Shown: piece by piece, positions 16,594 to 25,961 of the stretch
Layout of the letters: each line of letters starts with the position of its first letter
Numbering within the stretch: the stretch's first letter is position 1
Source: Yunchengibacter salinarum
GTDB lineage: Bacteria; Pseudomonadota; Alphaproteobacteria; Sphingomonadales; Kordiimonadaceae
NCBI RefSeq assembly: GCF_037658235.1
Contig: NZ_JBBJLN010000010.1
Location: 1-64,000, forward strand
DNA: 64,000 nt
Direction: 5' to 3'
Notes under the pieces: generated by a model
What the model was told of the DNA's origin: nothing
What the model saw: the letters and a program-made list of their open reading frames with translations, nothing else
Database searches by the model: none
Position numbers and translations under genes: made by a program

Positions 16594-19215
16594 TCAGGCG
16601 GCGGCGGTCTCATCCTCCGCGTGCTCCGGCGTCAGAATCAGGCTGTCATCGCCTTTGGTGATCCGCACCCGGTCGCCACCCTTCACATCACCGGCCAGGA
16701 TCAGTTCGGCCAGCGGGTCCTGCACATAGGTCTGCACCGCCCGCTTCAGGGGCCGGGCGCCATAAACCGGATCATAGCCCTTGTTCGCCAGCCATTGCCG
16801 GGCCTCTTCATCCAGCGACAGAACGATCTTGCGGTCATCCAGCAGTTTCTGCACGCGGGCCAACTGGATATCCACAATATCCGCCATATGGCGACGCTCC
16901 AGACGGTGGAACAGGATGATCTCGTCCAACCGGTTCAGGAATTCAGGACGGAACGCGCCGCGCACCACTTCCATCACGCCATCGCGCACGGTTTCCACCG
17001 GTTCCCCTTCCTTCAGTTCGGCGATCAACTGACTGCCCAGATTGGATGTCAGAATGATGATGGTGTTGGTGAAATCCACCGTGCGCCCCTGACCGTCGGT
17101 CAACCGGCCATCATCCAGCACCTGAAGAAGCACGTTGAACACGTCCGGGTGGGCTTTTTCCACCTCGTCGAACAACACCACCTGATAGGGCCGACGCCGT
17201 ACCGCCTCGGTCAGCACACCGCCTTCGTCATAGCCCACATAGCCAGGAGGCGCCCCGATCAGCCGGGACACGGAATGCTTCTCCATGAATTCGGACATGT
17301 CGATCCGCTGAATCGCCTGATCATCATTGAACAGGAAATCGGCCAGGCTCTTGGTCAGTTCCGTCTTGCCCACGCCCGTGGGGCCAAGGAACAGGAAACT
17401 GCCCATCGGGCGGTGCGGGTCCTGCAAGCCGGCGCGTGCCCGGCGAATGGACTGGGACACCGACTTCAGCGCCGAGTCCTGCCCGATCACACGGCGGGAC
17501 AGCGCCGTTTCCATGCGCAGCAGCTTGTCCCGTTCGCCTTCCAGCATCTTATCCACCGGCACACCGGTCCAGCGGGAGACCACGGAGGCGATATCCTCGT
17601 CCGTCACCTCTTCCCGCAACAGGCTGTTGCCCGCTTTCACATCAGCGGCTTCATCGGCTTCGGCCCCGGCAATGCGCCGTTCCAGATCGGGAATGACCCC
17701 GTGCTGAAGTTCGCCCGCGCGGGAATAATCGCCGTCCCGCTGGGCCTGCTCCAACTGGATGCGGGCCTGCTCAAGCTGCGTTTTCAAGTCCTTCTCGCCA
17801 GCGATGCGGTCTTTCTCCCGCTGCCAGCGGGCCGTAAGCTCGCCGGACTTCTGCTCCAGATCGGCCAGTTCCTTTTCCAGTTCCTCAAGCCGCGTGCGGG
17901 AGCCTTCGTCCTTTTCCTTTTTCAGCGCCTCCCGCTCGATCTTGAGCTGGATGATGCGCCGGTCCAGTTCGTCGATCTCCTCCGGCTTGCTTTCCGTCTC
18001 CATGCGCAGGCGGCTGGCCGCCTCGTCCATCAGGTCGATGGCCTTGTCCGGCAGAAAGCGATCGGTGATATAGCGGTTGGACAGGGTCGCGGCGCCCACA
18101 ATGGCGGCATCGGTGATCCTGACCGCATGGTGCAACTCATATTTTTCCTTCAGCCCGCGCAGGATGGAAATGGTGTCCTCCACCGTGGGTTCCTGCACGA
18201 AAACCGGCTGGAAGCGCCGCTCCAGCGCCGCATCCTTTTCCACATGCTTCTGATATTCCTTCAGCGTGGTGGCGCCGATACAGTGCAATTCCCCACGCGC
18301 CAGCGCCGGTTTCAGCAGGTTGGAGGCATCCATGGCACCATCCGACTTGCCCGCGCCCACAAGGGTGTGCATCTCGTCGATGAACAGGATGATATTGCCA
18401 TCGGAATGGGTCACTTCCTGCAAGACGGCTTTCAGCCGCTCTTCGAACTCGCCGCGATACTTGGCCCCGGCGATCAGGGCGCCCATGTCCAGGGACATCA
18501 GCTTCTTGTCGGTCAGGCTGTCGGGCACATCGCCATTGGCGATCCTGAGCGCCAGACCCTCGGCGATGGCGGTCTTGCCCACGCCCGGTTCGCCGATCAA
18601 CACCGGGTTGTTCTTGGTGCGCCGGGACAGAACCTGAATCGTGCGGCGGATTTCCTCGTCCCTGCCAATCACCGGGTCCAGCTTGCCATCCCGCGCCCGC
18701 TCGGTCAGGTCGGTGGCATATTTCTTCAGCGCGTCATAGCTGTCTTCCGCGCTGGCGCTGTCGGCGGTGCGGCCCTGCCGCAAGGCCTCGATCGCCTTGT
18801 TCAGGTTTTGCGCGGTCACACCCGCATTCATCAGGATTTTGCCGCTTTCCACCTTGGGCGTCAGCAACAGGGCCAGCAGAATGCGCTCCACGGTGACAAA
18901 GCTGTCCCCCGCCTTTTCGGACAATTCCTCCGACTTGGCGAAAAGCTGCGCGGTCAAGGGGTCCAGGCTCAACTGCCCGGCACCGCTGCCTTCCACCTTG
19001 GGCAGCTTGGCCAGCGCCTCTTCCACGCCCTTGATGACCAGTTCAGGCTGGCCACCCGCCTTGCGGATCAGATTGGCCGCCAGCCCTTCCTTGTCGTCCA
19101 GCAGCACCTTGTGCAGGTGCTCCGGCGTCAGGCGCTGATGATTTTCCCGCAAAGCCAGCGATTGCGCGTTCTGAATGAACCCGCGCGCACGTTCCGTATA
19201 ACGTTCGATATCCAT
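16594..19215 (-). CDS. clpB: ATP-dependent disaggregase ClpB
   Basis: Hexameric AAA+ chaperone that, with DnaK, pulls proteins out of aggregates after heat stress in the cytoplasm. The 873-residue length is normal. An N-terminal Clp repeat domain (MDIERYTERARGFIQNAQSL) is followed by the first AAA module with Walker A GEPGVGKT and Walker B LFIDEMH. A coiled-coil middle domain rich in Glu, Lys and Arg (about 410-520) follows, then the second AAA module with GPTGVGKTE. The middle domain separates ClpB from ClpA/C. It lies alone between terminators, with a sigma-32-like promoter upstream. Confidence 0.97.
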   Translation of the reverse strand: MDIERYTERARGFIQNAQSLALRENHQRLTPEHLHKVLLDDKEGLAANLIRKAGGQPELVIKGVEEALAKLPKVEGSGAGQLSLDPLTAQLFAKSEELSEKAGDSFVTVERILLALLLTPKVESGKILMNAGVTAQNLNKAIEALRQGRTADSASAEDSYDALKKYATDLTERARDGKLDPVIGRDEEIRRTIQVLSRRTKNNPVLIGEPGVGKTAIAEGLALRIANGDVPDSLTDKKLMSLDMGALIAGAKYRGEFEERLKAVLQEVTHSDGNIILFIDEMHTLVGAGKSDGAMDASNLLKPALARGELHCIGATTLKEYQKHVEKDAALERRFQPVFVQEPTVEDTISILRGLKEKYELHHAVRITDAAIVGAATLSNRYITDRFLPDKAIDLMDEAASRLRMETESKPEEIDELDRRIIQLKIEREALKKEKDEGSRTRLEELEKELADLEQKSGELTARWQREKDRIAGEKDLKTQLEQARIQLEQAQRDGDYSRAGELQHGVIPDLERRIAGAEADEAADVKAGNSLLREEVTDEDIASVVSRWTGVPVDKMLEGERDKLLRMETALSRRVIGQDSALKSVSQSIRRARAGLQDPHRPMGSFLFLGPTGVGKTELTKSLADFLFNDDQAIQRIDMSEFMEKHSVSRLIGAPPGYVGYDEGGVLTEAVRRRPYQVVLFDEVEKAHPDVFNVLLQVLDDGRLTDGQGRTVDFTNTIIILTSNLGSQLIAELKEGEPVETVRDGVMEVVRGAFRPEFLNRLDEIILFHRLERRHMADIVDIQLARVQKLLDDRKIVLSLDEEARQWLANKGYDPVYGARPLKRAVQTYVQDPLAELILAGDVKGGDRVRITKGDDSLILTPEHAEDETAAA

Positions 19216-19316
19216 GTGTCTTCAACCCCACATTGGCGGCGCCCGCCCTTATGCTTCAAGCGACGGTGGCCGGGTTTCACAAACAGGCACCCCGAACGGG
19301 CATACCCTTTCTGCAT

Positions 19317-19344
19317 ATGTGGGGAGGTTTTCCCGTTTCGCAAG
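19317..19344 (-). promoter_or_regulatory. Possible sigma-32 heat-shock promoter of clpB
   Basis: On the minus strand CTTGCGA (19344-19338), a 13-base spacer and CCCCACAT (19324-19317) approach the heat-shock consensus CTTGAAA-N13-15-CCCCATNT. It lies about 100 bases before the clpB start. It is a weaker match than the htpG promoter. Confidence 0.4.
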
Positions 19345-19363
19345 AATGGCACCCGGCCATAAG

Positions 19364-19395
19364 AAAAAGGCACGCCCCCTTGCAAAGGCGTGCCT
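19364..19395 (-). terminator. Terminator after the DUF4167 gene (minus strand)
   Basis: Stem AGGCACGCC (19368-19376) pairs with GGCGTGCCT (19387-19395). On the minus strand the stem runs into TTTTTC, closing the transcript that ends with DUF4167. Confidence 0.88.
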
Positions 19396-19450
19396 GAAAC
19401 CATGTGCTGGCGCGGTCAACCGGAAAGGGCGGCCGATTGGGCGGATCAGA

Positions 19451-20062
19451 TCAGGCGGCGTTATCCGCCTGATCCTTGCCGGATTGCCCATCGCTATCCG
19501 CCGCACCGTCCGCGTCCTCGCTCTTGCGGCGGCGCGGGCCCGGCTTGCGGCCACGACGGGCGGGTTTCGGCTTGTCCGCTTCACCGCCATCACCCTGTTC
19601 GGGCGCCTCTTCCCCGGCGCGCGGATCACGGTCTCCATTGGCGCGGCGCGGATCGTGGGAATGATCCATCGGCGCGCCCGCATCGCCCTGCTCGGCGCCA
19701 TTGGCGGGCGAAACCGCATCGCCGCCATCCTTGCGGTTGCCCCCATCACCGCGGCGGGGGCGGGGTTGCTGATCCCTGGGCTGCTGATCCCGCGGTTGCT
19801 GATCCCTGGGTTGCGGGTCTTTGGCGGGGCCTTTGACCTCATTCAGAATGCGCTGATAGTGGTCGGCAAACTGATAATAATATTCCGCCTTCACCCGATC
19901 GCCCTCCTGAAGGGCGTCGCGCGCAGCATTGTTGTATTTCTCGATCTGCTGCTTGGGGTTACCACGCACCTTGGGGCCTCCGGTCTGGTTGCCCCGTTGG
20001 TTCATGGGCTTGCGATTCTGCGGGCGGCCGCGCGGTTTCCGCGCATTCTGTCCTTGCTTCAT
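19451..20062 (-). CDS. DUF4167 domain protein, conserved alphaproteobacterial
   Basis: A 203-residue, very hydrophilic protein. The conserved N-terminal domain (PKQQIEKYNNAARDALQEGDRVKAEYYYQFADHYQRILNE) matches DUF4167, usually found beside prfA-prmC in Alphaproteobacteria, as here. The rest is disordered: a DQQPR tandem repeat, then acidic and basic blocks ending in RRGRKPGPRRRKSED. Basic Arg/Gly-rich flanks suggest RNA or ribosome association, but the function is unknown. The start at 20062 (MKQGQNARKPRGR) is chosen because it matches the usual N-terminus of the family; no good Shine-Dalgarno is present. Confidence 0.82.
   Translation of the reverse strand: MKQGQNARKPRGRPQNRKPMNQRGNQTGGPKVRGNPKQQIEKYNNAARDALQEGDRVKAEYYYQFADHYQRILNEVKGPAKDPQPRDQQPRDQQPRDQQPRPRRGDGGNRKDGGDAVSPANGAEQGDAGAPMDHSHDPRRANGDRDPRAGEEAPEQGDGGEADKPKPARRGRKPGPRRRKSEDADGAADSDGQSGKDQADNAA
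19766..19810. repeat. Three 15-bp tandem repeats inside the DUF4167 gene
   Basis: Units of the form TTGCTGATCCCTGGG occur three times in tandem with one or two changes, encoding DQQPR repeats. A diverged fourth unit follows. Such in-frame repeats change length easily by replication slippage. Confidence 0.8.
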
Positions 20063-20397
20063 AGGAAAACAAAACCAGTCATTATATGGGTTTAACACGG
20101 TGGCACCCACGCCCTGACACATCCTTCGCCCAGCCACAAAGGCCGGGAGATGTCTCGCCAGGAGAGTGTTTGCTCAATTGGCAAACAGCAGATTTATCGC
20201 TGTTTTCCCAAGAACCGGCGCGTCGCTTTCAATAAAGTCTGCGGCAAATTGGCCACACCAGCGCCGATGAACGCTAGATCGCTTGCGCGGTATCGAGCGT
20301 GCCACGATGCAACGATCCTATCCTGCCTGAATGCGCTTGCAAAGGAAAAAGTGGCCACGCCATCGCGCTTTTCTGGCACGTGCCGCGCCAAAAAGCA
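20063..20397. other. Intergenic region between prmC and DUF4167
   Basis: These 335 bases hold short open frames without ribosome binding sites. The palindrome GGCACGTGCC near 20380 has no T run and is not a convincing terminator. DUF4167 may have its own promoter here, but none could be placed. Confidence 0.4.
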
Positions 20398-21255
20398 TCA
20401 AAAACGGGCACATACCACCCGGTCGATGCCGCCAAGGTCGGGAATACGGGCCGTGTCCGTGGCCCCCGCCCCGGCGAACAGCGCCGCCACCGGCCCCGCC
20501 TGATCGACCCCCACCTCCACAGCCAGCAGACCGGACGGCGCCAGCAGGCCGGGGGCACCCTGGGCCAGTTGCCGGTAGAAGGACAGCCCGTCCGGCCCGC
20601 CGTCCAGCGCGCTTCGGGGTTCAAAATCCCGCACATCGCGCATCAGACCCGCAAGAGCCGGGGTTTCAATATAAGGCGGGTTGGACAGCACCAGCGCATA
20701 TCCACCCGCCGGGCGCGCCGTTTCAAGCGGGGCAAGGCCATCGCCTTCCAGCCAGCGTGCCCGATCCGCCAGGCCCAGCCGCGCGCCATTATCCGCAGCC
20801 ACCGTCAGCGCGGCGCCGCTGATATCGCTGCCCACACCGGAAAGCCCTGGCCGCGCGGCCAGCACCGACAGCAGCAGGCAGCCGCTTCCGGTGCCCATAT
20901 CCGCGATGGTGCCCTCGGCCCCCATGGGCAGATGGTCCAGCGCCATGCGCACAAGGGTCTCGCTGTCCGGGCGCGGAATCAGGGTATCCGGGGTCACGCG
21001 GAAGTCGTGTTCGTAGAACGCCTTGAAACCGGTCAGATAGGCCACCGGCTCCCCCTTCGCCCGGCGGGCCAGCAGCGCCTCGTATTCGGAAAGGCGGGGG
21101 GCGTGCAGCGGGTCATCCGCCGCCAGTTCCAGCATTCGCCCGTCCCGGCCCAGAACATGGCCCAGCAACAGCCGGGCCTCGGCGCGCGGCTGATCGATCC
21201 CGGTGGTTTTCAGGCGCGCCGTCCCCAGCTTGAGCAGGCCGCGCACCGTGGTCAA
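20398..21255 (-). CDS. prmC: Release factor glutamine N5-methyltransferase PrmC
   Basis: Methylates the glutamine of the GGQ motif in release factors 1 and 2, which is needed for efficient peptide release. The 285-residue protein has the helical N-terminal RF-binding domain (to about residue 80), a SAM-binding motif IADMGTGSGCLLLSVLA and the diagnostic NPPY motif in LVLSNPPYIETPAL. The start overlaps the prfA stop as ATGA, so enzyme and substrate are translationally coupled. Confidence 0.95.
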   Translation of the reverse strand: MTTVRGLLKLGTARLKTTGIDQPRAEARLLLGHVLGRDGRMLELAADDPLHAPRLSEYEALLARRAKGEPVAYLTGFKAFYEHDFRVTPDTLIPRPDSETLVRMALDHLPMGAEGTIADMGTGSGCLLLSVLAARPGLSGVGSDISGAALTVAADNGARLGLADRARWLEGDGLAPLETARPAGGYALVLSNPPYIETPALAGLMRDVRDFEPRSALDGGPDGLSFYRQLAQGAPGLLAPSGLLAVEVGVDQAGPVAALFAGAGATDTARIPDLGGIDRVVCARF

Positions 21256-22331
21256 AAGCCGCGCTCCATCTCCGCCAGCTTCTCGGCCTGCTCCTCGGCC
21301 ATCAGGGCATCCGTGATCTCGGACAATGCCTCCCCCGCCAGCACCTGTTCCAGCTTGTGCAGGGTCAGGTTGATGCGGTGATCGGTCACGCGGCCCTGCG
21401 GGAAATTATAGGTGCGGATACGTTCCGACCGATCGCCGGACCCCACCTGGCTGCGGCGGCTCTCGGCCCGTTCGCTGGCCATTTTCTCACGCTCCTGCTC
21501 ATAGAGCTTGGCGCGCAGCACCTGCATGGCCTTTTCCCGGTTGCGGTGCTGGGATTTTTCCTGGCTGGTCACCACGATCCCGGTGGGCAGGTGGGTGATG
21601 CGCACAGCGGAATCGGTCTTGTTCACATGCTGACCGCCCGCCCCGCTGGATCGATAGGTGTCCACCCGGATATCCTGCTCATCGATGGTGATGTCCACGT
21701 CCTCGGCTTCCGGCAGCACGGCCACGGTGGCGGCGCTGGTGTGAATACGGCCACCGGATTCGGTTTCCGGCACCCTTTGCACCCGGTGCACGCCGGATTC
21801 GAATTTCAGTTTGGCGAACACGCCCTTGCCCGCCACTCGCACGGTCACTTCCTTGAAGCCGCCCACTTCGGACGGCGTATCTGACAGCATTTCCAGCGAC
21901 CAGCCCTGCAAGCTGGCAAAGCGCTCATACATGCGCAGCAGATCGCCCGCGAACAGCGCCGCCTCGTCCCCGCCGGTGCCGGCGCGAATCTCCAGAATGG
22001 CGGAGCGTTCGTCCATGGCATCCCTGGGCAGCAGGGCCAGGGCCAGCGCCTCTTCCCTTGCGGGCAGGACTTCCTTCAGGTCGTAATATTCCTCGCTCGC
22101 CATGGCGCGCATGTCCGGGTCGTCGGCGCTGGTCATCATCTCTTCAAGATCTGCCAGTTCCCGGCGCCCCGCCACCAGGGCGCGGGCCTCGTCCACCACC
22201 GGCCCCAGGTCCGAATACTCCTTGGACAGATCAGCGAATTCCCGGTTGGAGAAATCATCGGGCCGGGTCAGCGCATCTTCCAGATAGGCATATCGGTCCA
22301 GCAGTTGAGATATGCGGGCATCGGTGATCAT
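21252..22331 (-). CDS. prfA: Peptide chain release factor 1
   Basis: Recognises UAA and UAG stop codons in the ribosomal A site and triggers peptide release. The 359-residue length is typical. The GGQ catalytic motif is present in SSGAGGQHVNKTDSAVR. The codon-reading loop contains the tripeptide P-E-T in RVPETESGGRIHTSA, fitting the RF1-type P-x-T, whereas RF2 has SPF. The middle gene of hisS-prfA-prmC, it overlaps both neighbours by ATGA. Confidence 0.96.
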   Translation of the reverse strand: MITDARISQLLDRYAYLEDALTRPDDFSNREFADLSKEYSDLGPVVDEARALVAGRRELADLEEMMTSADDPDMRAMASEEYYDLKEVLPAREEALALALLPRDAMDERSAILEIRAGTGGDEAALFAGDLLRMYERFASLQGWSLEMLSDTPSEVGGFKEVTVRVAGKGVFAKLKFESGVHRVQRVPETESGGRIHTSAATVAVLPEAEDVDITIDEQDIRVDTYRSSGAGGQHVNKTDSAVRITHLPTGIVVTSQEKSQHRNREKAMQVLRAKLYEQEREKMASERAESRRSQVGSGDRSERIRTYNFPQGRVTDHRINLTLHKLEQVLAGEALSEITDALMAEEQAEKLAEMERGF

Positions 22332-23596
22332 GCCACCCCTCCGGCCCGCTGATCCCCGCCGTCGCCCAGCCGCTCCGCGATCTCGACCAGCGGCAGGGTT
22401 TCCTGCGTGCCGCTGGCCAAGTCCTTCAGCGACACCTGCCCCGCATCCCGTTCGTTCGAGCCGATGATGGCCGCATAGCGCGCACCCGCCCGGTTCGCCC
22501 GATTAAGCCGCTTGCCCATATTGCCCGACCGGTCGGATGTGACCACAAGGCCCAGATCGCGCAGCGTCTCCGCCACCTGAACGCCGTAAGCCTGGCTGTC
22601 ATCATCCATGGGCATCACCACGGCGCGCACGGCCTGATCCGACCCGTCCTCCAGCATCAGGGCCAGCCGCTCCATACCGGCGGCCCAGCCGATACCGGGC
22701 ACATCCGGCCCGCCAAGCTGCTTCACCAGCCCGTCATAACGCCCGCCGCCCAGCACGGTGCCCTGCGCGCCCAATGTGTCGGTCACGAATTCAAAGGCCG
22801 TGTGGGTGTAATAATCCATGCCGCGCACAAGGTGCGGGTCCAGTTCATAGGGCACACCCGCCGCCGTCAGCCCCGCCGTGACCCGATCGAAAAAGGCGCG
22901 GCTGTGGTCATTCAGGCTGTCCGCCAGCCGGGGGGCATCCGCCAGAAGCGCGCGGTCCCCCTCGTCCTTGCTGTCCAGAATGCGCAGGGGGTTGCTGTCC
23001 AGTCGGCGCTGGCTGTCCGGGGAAAGCGCATCCCGGTGCCGGGCAAGATAGGCCACCAGCGCTTCCCGATAGGTGCGCCGGCTGTCATGGTCGCCCAGGG
23101 TGTTCAAATGCAGCGTGACCGCATCCCCCAGGCCCAGCGCCTTCAGAAAGCGCCACGCCATGACGATCATGTCCACGTCCGCCATGGGGTCATGGTCGCC
23201 GATCAGTTCCGCATTGACCTGATGAAACTGGCGATAACGCCCCTTTTGGGGCCGTTCATAACGAAAGGCCGGGCCGCTGCTCATCAGTCGCTGCGGCAGG
23301 GATTGCTGCATCCCCCCGGAAATGAAGGCACGGCAGACCCCGGCGGTGAATTCGGGCCGCAGGGTCAGGCCCGCGCCGCCACGGTCCTCGAAGGTGTACA
23401 TTTCCTTGGAGACAATATCGGAACTTTCGCCGAGCGGGCGGGCGAACACCTCCGTGAATTCGAAGATCGGGGTGGTCAGTTCCTCAAAGCCATACAGATG
23501 GCCGGCCTCGCGGAATGCCTCTTCAACACGGCGCATCCGGCGCGCCTCGTCCCCCACAATATCGCGCGTGCCCCGCGCTGGCTGCAATTTGCCCAC
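22328..23596 (-). CDS. hisS: Histidyl-tRNA synthetase
   Basis: Class II aminoacyl-tRNA synthetase joining histidine to tRNA-His; 422 residues, normal for bacteria. Motif 2 appears as FRYERPQKGRYRQFHQ (111-126), and the histidine-specific segments LDPHLVRGMDYYTHTAFEF and GGGRYDGLVKQLGG are clear. The C-terminal anticodon-binding domain begins around residue 330. The motif 2 loop is of the ordinary bacterial form that reads the G-1:C73 pair, of interest because part of the Alphaproteobacteria has lost that identity element. It ends in an ATGA overlap with prfA and starts 28 bases after ispG ends. Confidence 0.96.
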   Translation of the reverse strand: MGKLQPARGTRDIVGDEARRMRRVEEAFREAGHLYGFEELTTPIFEFTEVFARPLGESSDIVSKEMYTFEDRGGAGLTLRPEFTAGVCRAFISGGMQQSLPQRLMSSGPAFRYERPQKGRYRQFHQVNAELIGDHDPMADVDMIVMAWRFLKALGLGDAVTLHLNTLGDHDSRRTYREALVAYLARHRDALSPDSQRRLDSNPLRILDSKDEGDRALLADAPRLADSLNDHSRAFFDRVTAGLTAAGVPYELDPHLVRGMDYYTHTAFEFVTDTLGAQGTVLGGGRYDGLVKQLGGPDVPGIGWAAGMERLALMLEDGSDQAVRAVVMPMDDDSQAYGVQVAETLRDLGLVVTSDRSGNMGKRLNRANRAGARYAAIIGSNERDAGQVSLKDLASGTQETLPLVEIAERLGDGGDQRAGGVA

Positions 23597-23623
23597 CGGT
23601 CCCGTCCTTTTCGTTTGTTCTGG

Positions 23624-24748
23624 CTACTGTGCGGCGTGTGCGCCGTCGGCCTGCTGCGCCTCGATGGCGACGGCCTTTTCTTCCACCAGCGCGACGATAT
23701 GGTCAACCAGCTTGTCGTCGGTGATCTTGTGATCGGTCACGCCGCTCAGATACACCATGTGGTTGCCGTTCCCCCCGCCGGTCAGGCCGATATCCGTCTC
23801 CCGCGCTTCGCCGGGACCGTTCACCACACAGCCGATGATGGACAGGCTCATGGGGGTGGAAATGTGGGCCAGCCGCTCTTCCAGCACCTCGACCGTGCGG
23901 ATCACGGGAAACGCCTGCCGGGCGCAACTGGGACAGGAAATGATCCGCACGCCCCGGTGCCGCAAGCCAAGGGACTTGAGGATGTCATAGCCCACTTTCA
24001 CTTCTTCCACCGGATCGGCGGACAGCGACACCCGCACCGTATCACCGATTCCGGCCCACAGCAGATTGCCCAGCCCGATGGCCGATTTCACCGTGCCCCC
24101 GCGCAGCCCCCCGGCCTCGGTAATGCCCAGATGCAGCGGATAATCGCAGGCGTCGGCCAGCCCCATATAAGACGCCACGGCCAGGAATACGTCGGATGCC
24201 TTGACGCTGATCTTGAAGTCCCGGAAGTCGTTGTCTTCCAGCAGGCGGGCATGGTCCAGCGCGCTTTCCACCAGGGCTTCCGGGCATGGTTCGGCATATT
24301 TTTCCAGCAGATGCCGCTCCAGGCTGCCGCCATTGACGCCGATCCGCATGGAACAGCCATTGGCCTTGGCCGCGCGCACCACCTCGCGCACCCGCTCGCT
24401 GCTGCCGATATTGCCGGGATTGATGCGCAGACAGGCGGCCCCCGCATCGGCCGCTTCCAGCGCGCGCTTGTAATGAAAATGGATATCCGCCACCACCGGC
24501 ACCCGCGCGGCGCGCACGATCTGCTTCAGGGCCGCCGTGCTCTCGGCGTCCGGGCAGGACACCCGCACAATATCCACGCCAGCCTCTTCCGCCGCGCGGA
24601 TCTGGTCCACCGTGGCCCTGACATCCGTGGTGAGGGTGTTGGTCATGGTTTGCACGGAGATGGGCGCATCGCCGCCCACCGGCACGTCACCAACCATGAT
24701 CTGCCGACTTTTCCGGCGCTCGATATCGCGCCAGGGCCGCACGCTCAT
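23624..24748 (-). CDS. ispG: 4-hydroxy-3-methylbut-2-enyl diphosphate synthase IspG
   Basis: Iron-sulfur enzyme of the methylerythritol phosphate pathway that makes HMBPP, the next-to-last step to isoprenoid precursors. The 374-residue protein has the TIM-barrel part (IMVGDVPVGGDAPISVQTMT, VDIVRVSCPD) and the C-terminal cluster domain. The three [4Fe-4S] cysteines and the following Glu are visible in IISCPSCARQAFPV and IGCVVNGPGEA. It lies upstream of hisS on the same strand, an arrangement shared by many proteobacteria, which often place rodZ-ispG-hisS together as here. Confidence 0.96.
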   Translation of the reverse strand: MSVRPWRDIERRKSRQIMVGDVPVGGDAPISVQTMTNTLTTDVRATVDQIRAAEEAGVDIVRVSCPDAESTAALKQIVRAARVPVVADIHFHYKRALEAADAGAACLRINPGNIGSSERVREVVRAAKANGCSMRIGVNGGSLERHLLEKYAEPCPEALVESALDHARLLEDNDFRDFKISVKASDVFLAVASYMGLADACDYPLHLGITEAGGLRGGTVKSAIGLGNLLWAGIGDTVRVSLSADPVEEVKVGYDILKSLGLRHRGVRIISCPSCARQAFPVIRTVEVLEERLAHISTPMSLSIIGCVVNGPGEARETDIGLTGGGNGNHMVYLSGVTDHKITDDKLVDHIVALVEEKAVAIEAQQADGAHAAQ

Positions 24749-24914
24749 GCCATTCCCTTCTCGATCCCGTCACGGCCCCCTATGGGGCCATCCGCTCTCT
24801 CATGGGTTATAGCCGGGAAAAGGGCCGCGTCAACCGCATGGCGGGAACGGACCATGACAGAACCCCGCAAAGCACAGGATTTCAGGGCAATCCCATCCGC
24901 TGGACGAAGGAAGG

Positions 24915-25961
24915 TCAGCGACCGCCCATATCCCCGCCAGACATGGGCCGCGCCACCATCAGGCTGCGCCTGTCCAGCGCCATATGGCGAACAAGCTGAC
25001 CGCGCTCCCCGATCACACCAAGGCGGGTGCCATCCAGCGTCAGGCTCAGGCCCGCCGCATTGCTGGCGGACAGGGTCATGTCCGGCTCGACGCGCGGGCG
25101 ATACTGTTCCCCCGCCATCAACAGGCCGGACCACACTTCGGAACCGTCCCCACGTGCCAGACGCACCCATGTATCCGCGTGCGCCGTCAGCGTCAGGCCG
25201 CGACCTGCCGTCGCGGGCGAGGCCGTCTGGCCATCGGCGGCTTCCGCGGCGGGAAATAGCGAATGGGCGGCCACTACGGTGTCCACGCCGGAATTGCGCT
25301 CTCCGGCCCGCGGACTGTCCGGGGCGGGGCCGCCAGCTTCGGGTGCCGCGCCGCGATCCGCGGCCCGACCCTCAAAATCCTTGCTTTCCGGCGCCTGCGC
25401 GGCGGCCATGCGGAGCGGTTCGTCGCCATCCGCCGCCGCCGTCTTCACGGTACGGGATGCCTCGTCCGACGGCGCGGCATCGCGCCCTTGCTGTTCCGCC
25501 AGGGCCTGCTGCACTTCGCTCAACTCCTGGCGGTCGGCCTGTGCCTCGGCGGAAAGCTCAAAATCGGCGCCCGGTTCCAGGGTCGGATTGAAAATACCGG
25601 AACCCACCAGCGCCCAGATGGCCGCCACACCGGCAAGGCCGCCCACGGGCGCCAGCCACACGGGCACGCGGCGCACCCTGGTCACTTCGGGATATTCAAA
25701 GACAGGTCGTTCGCGGAGCCCGCTTTCTTCCTTGAAAGCGCGCACGATTTCCGCGCCGTCGAGCCCAAGGGCGTCAGCATAGGCCCGCACGAACCCGACG
25801 GCGAATGCCTGTTCAGGAAGCGCATCGAAATCGCCCGCTTCCATCGCTTCCAGATAGGTGCTGCGCACGCAGATTTCCGAAGCGATCTGACCGATTTCCC
25901 GCTGTTGGTCACGGCGGGCGGTCTTCAGACGGTCGGCGATGGATACGGATGCATCATCCAT
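24915..25961 (-). CDS. RodZ-like helix-turn-helix membrane protein
   Basis: A 348-residue likely cell-shape protein. A cytoplasmic HTH_25-type domain (residues 8-80: IADRLKTARRDQQREIGQIA, LEAMEAGDFDALPEQAFAVG) is followed by a single membrane span near 100-120 (VPVWLAPVGGLAGVAAIWAL), an acidic disordered periplasmic linker, and a C-terminal DUF4115 beta domain (LTLTAHADTWVRLARGDGSEVWSGLL). This is the RodZ layout; RodZ ties MreB to the wall-elongation machine. The order rodZ-ispG-hisS supports the call. AGAG lies eight bases before the ATG. Confidence 0.83.
   Translation of the reverse strand: MDDASVSIADRLKTARRDQQREIGQIASEICVRSTYLEAMEAGDFDALPEQAFAVGFVRAYADALGLDGAEIVRAFKEESGLRERPVFEYPEVTRVRRVPVWLAPVGGLAGVAAIWALVGSGIFNPTLEPGADFELSAEAQADRQELSEVQQALAEQQGRDAAPSDEASRTVKTAAADGDEPLRMAAAQAPESKDFEGRAADRGAAPEAGGPAPDSPRAGERNSGVDTVVAAHSLFPAAEAADGQTASPATAGRGLTLTAHADTWVRLARGDGSEVWSGLLMAGEQYRPRVEPDMTLSASNAAGLSLTLDGTRLGVIGERGQLVRHMALDRRSLMVARPMSGGDMGGR

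Noticed and set aside
19230..19260. Heat-shock promoter nearer to clpB (CTTGAAG with CCAATGT)
   Set aside because: The elements resemble RpoH boxes but the spacer is 20 bases, too long, and it would leave almost no leader.
16546..19362. Very long open frame on the plus strand opposite clpB
   Set aside because: It mirrors the clpB codons and has the His/Gln/Gly-rich composition typical of antisense frames in GC-rich genes; ClpB is unmistakable on the other strand.
20150..20503. 117-codon plus-strand ORF overlapping the prmC end
   Set aside because: No ribosome binding site and it runs antisense into prmC.
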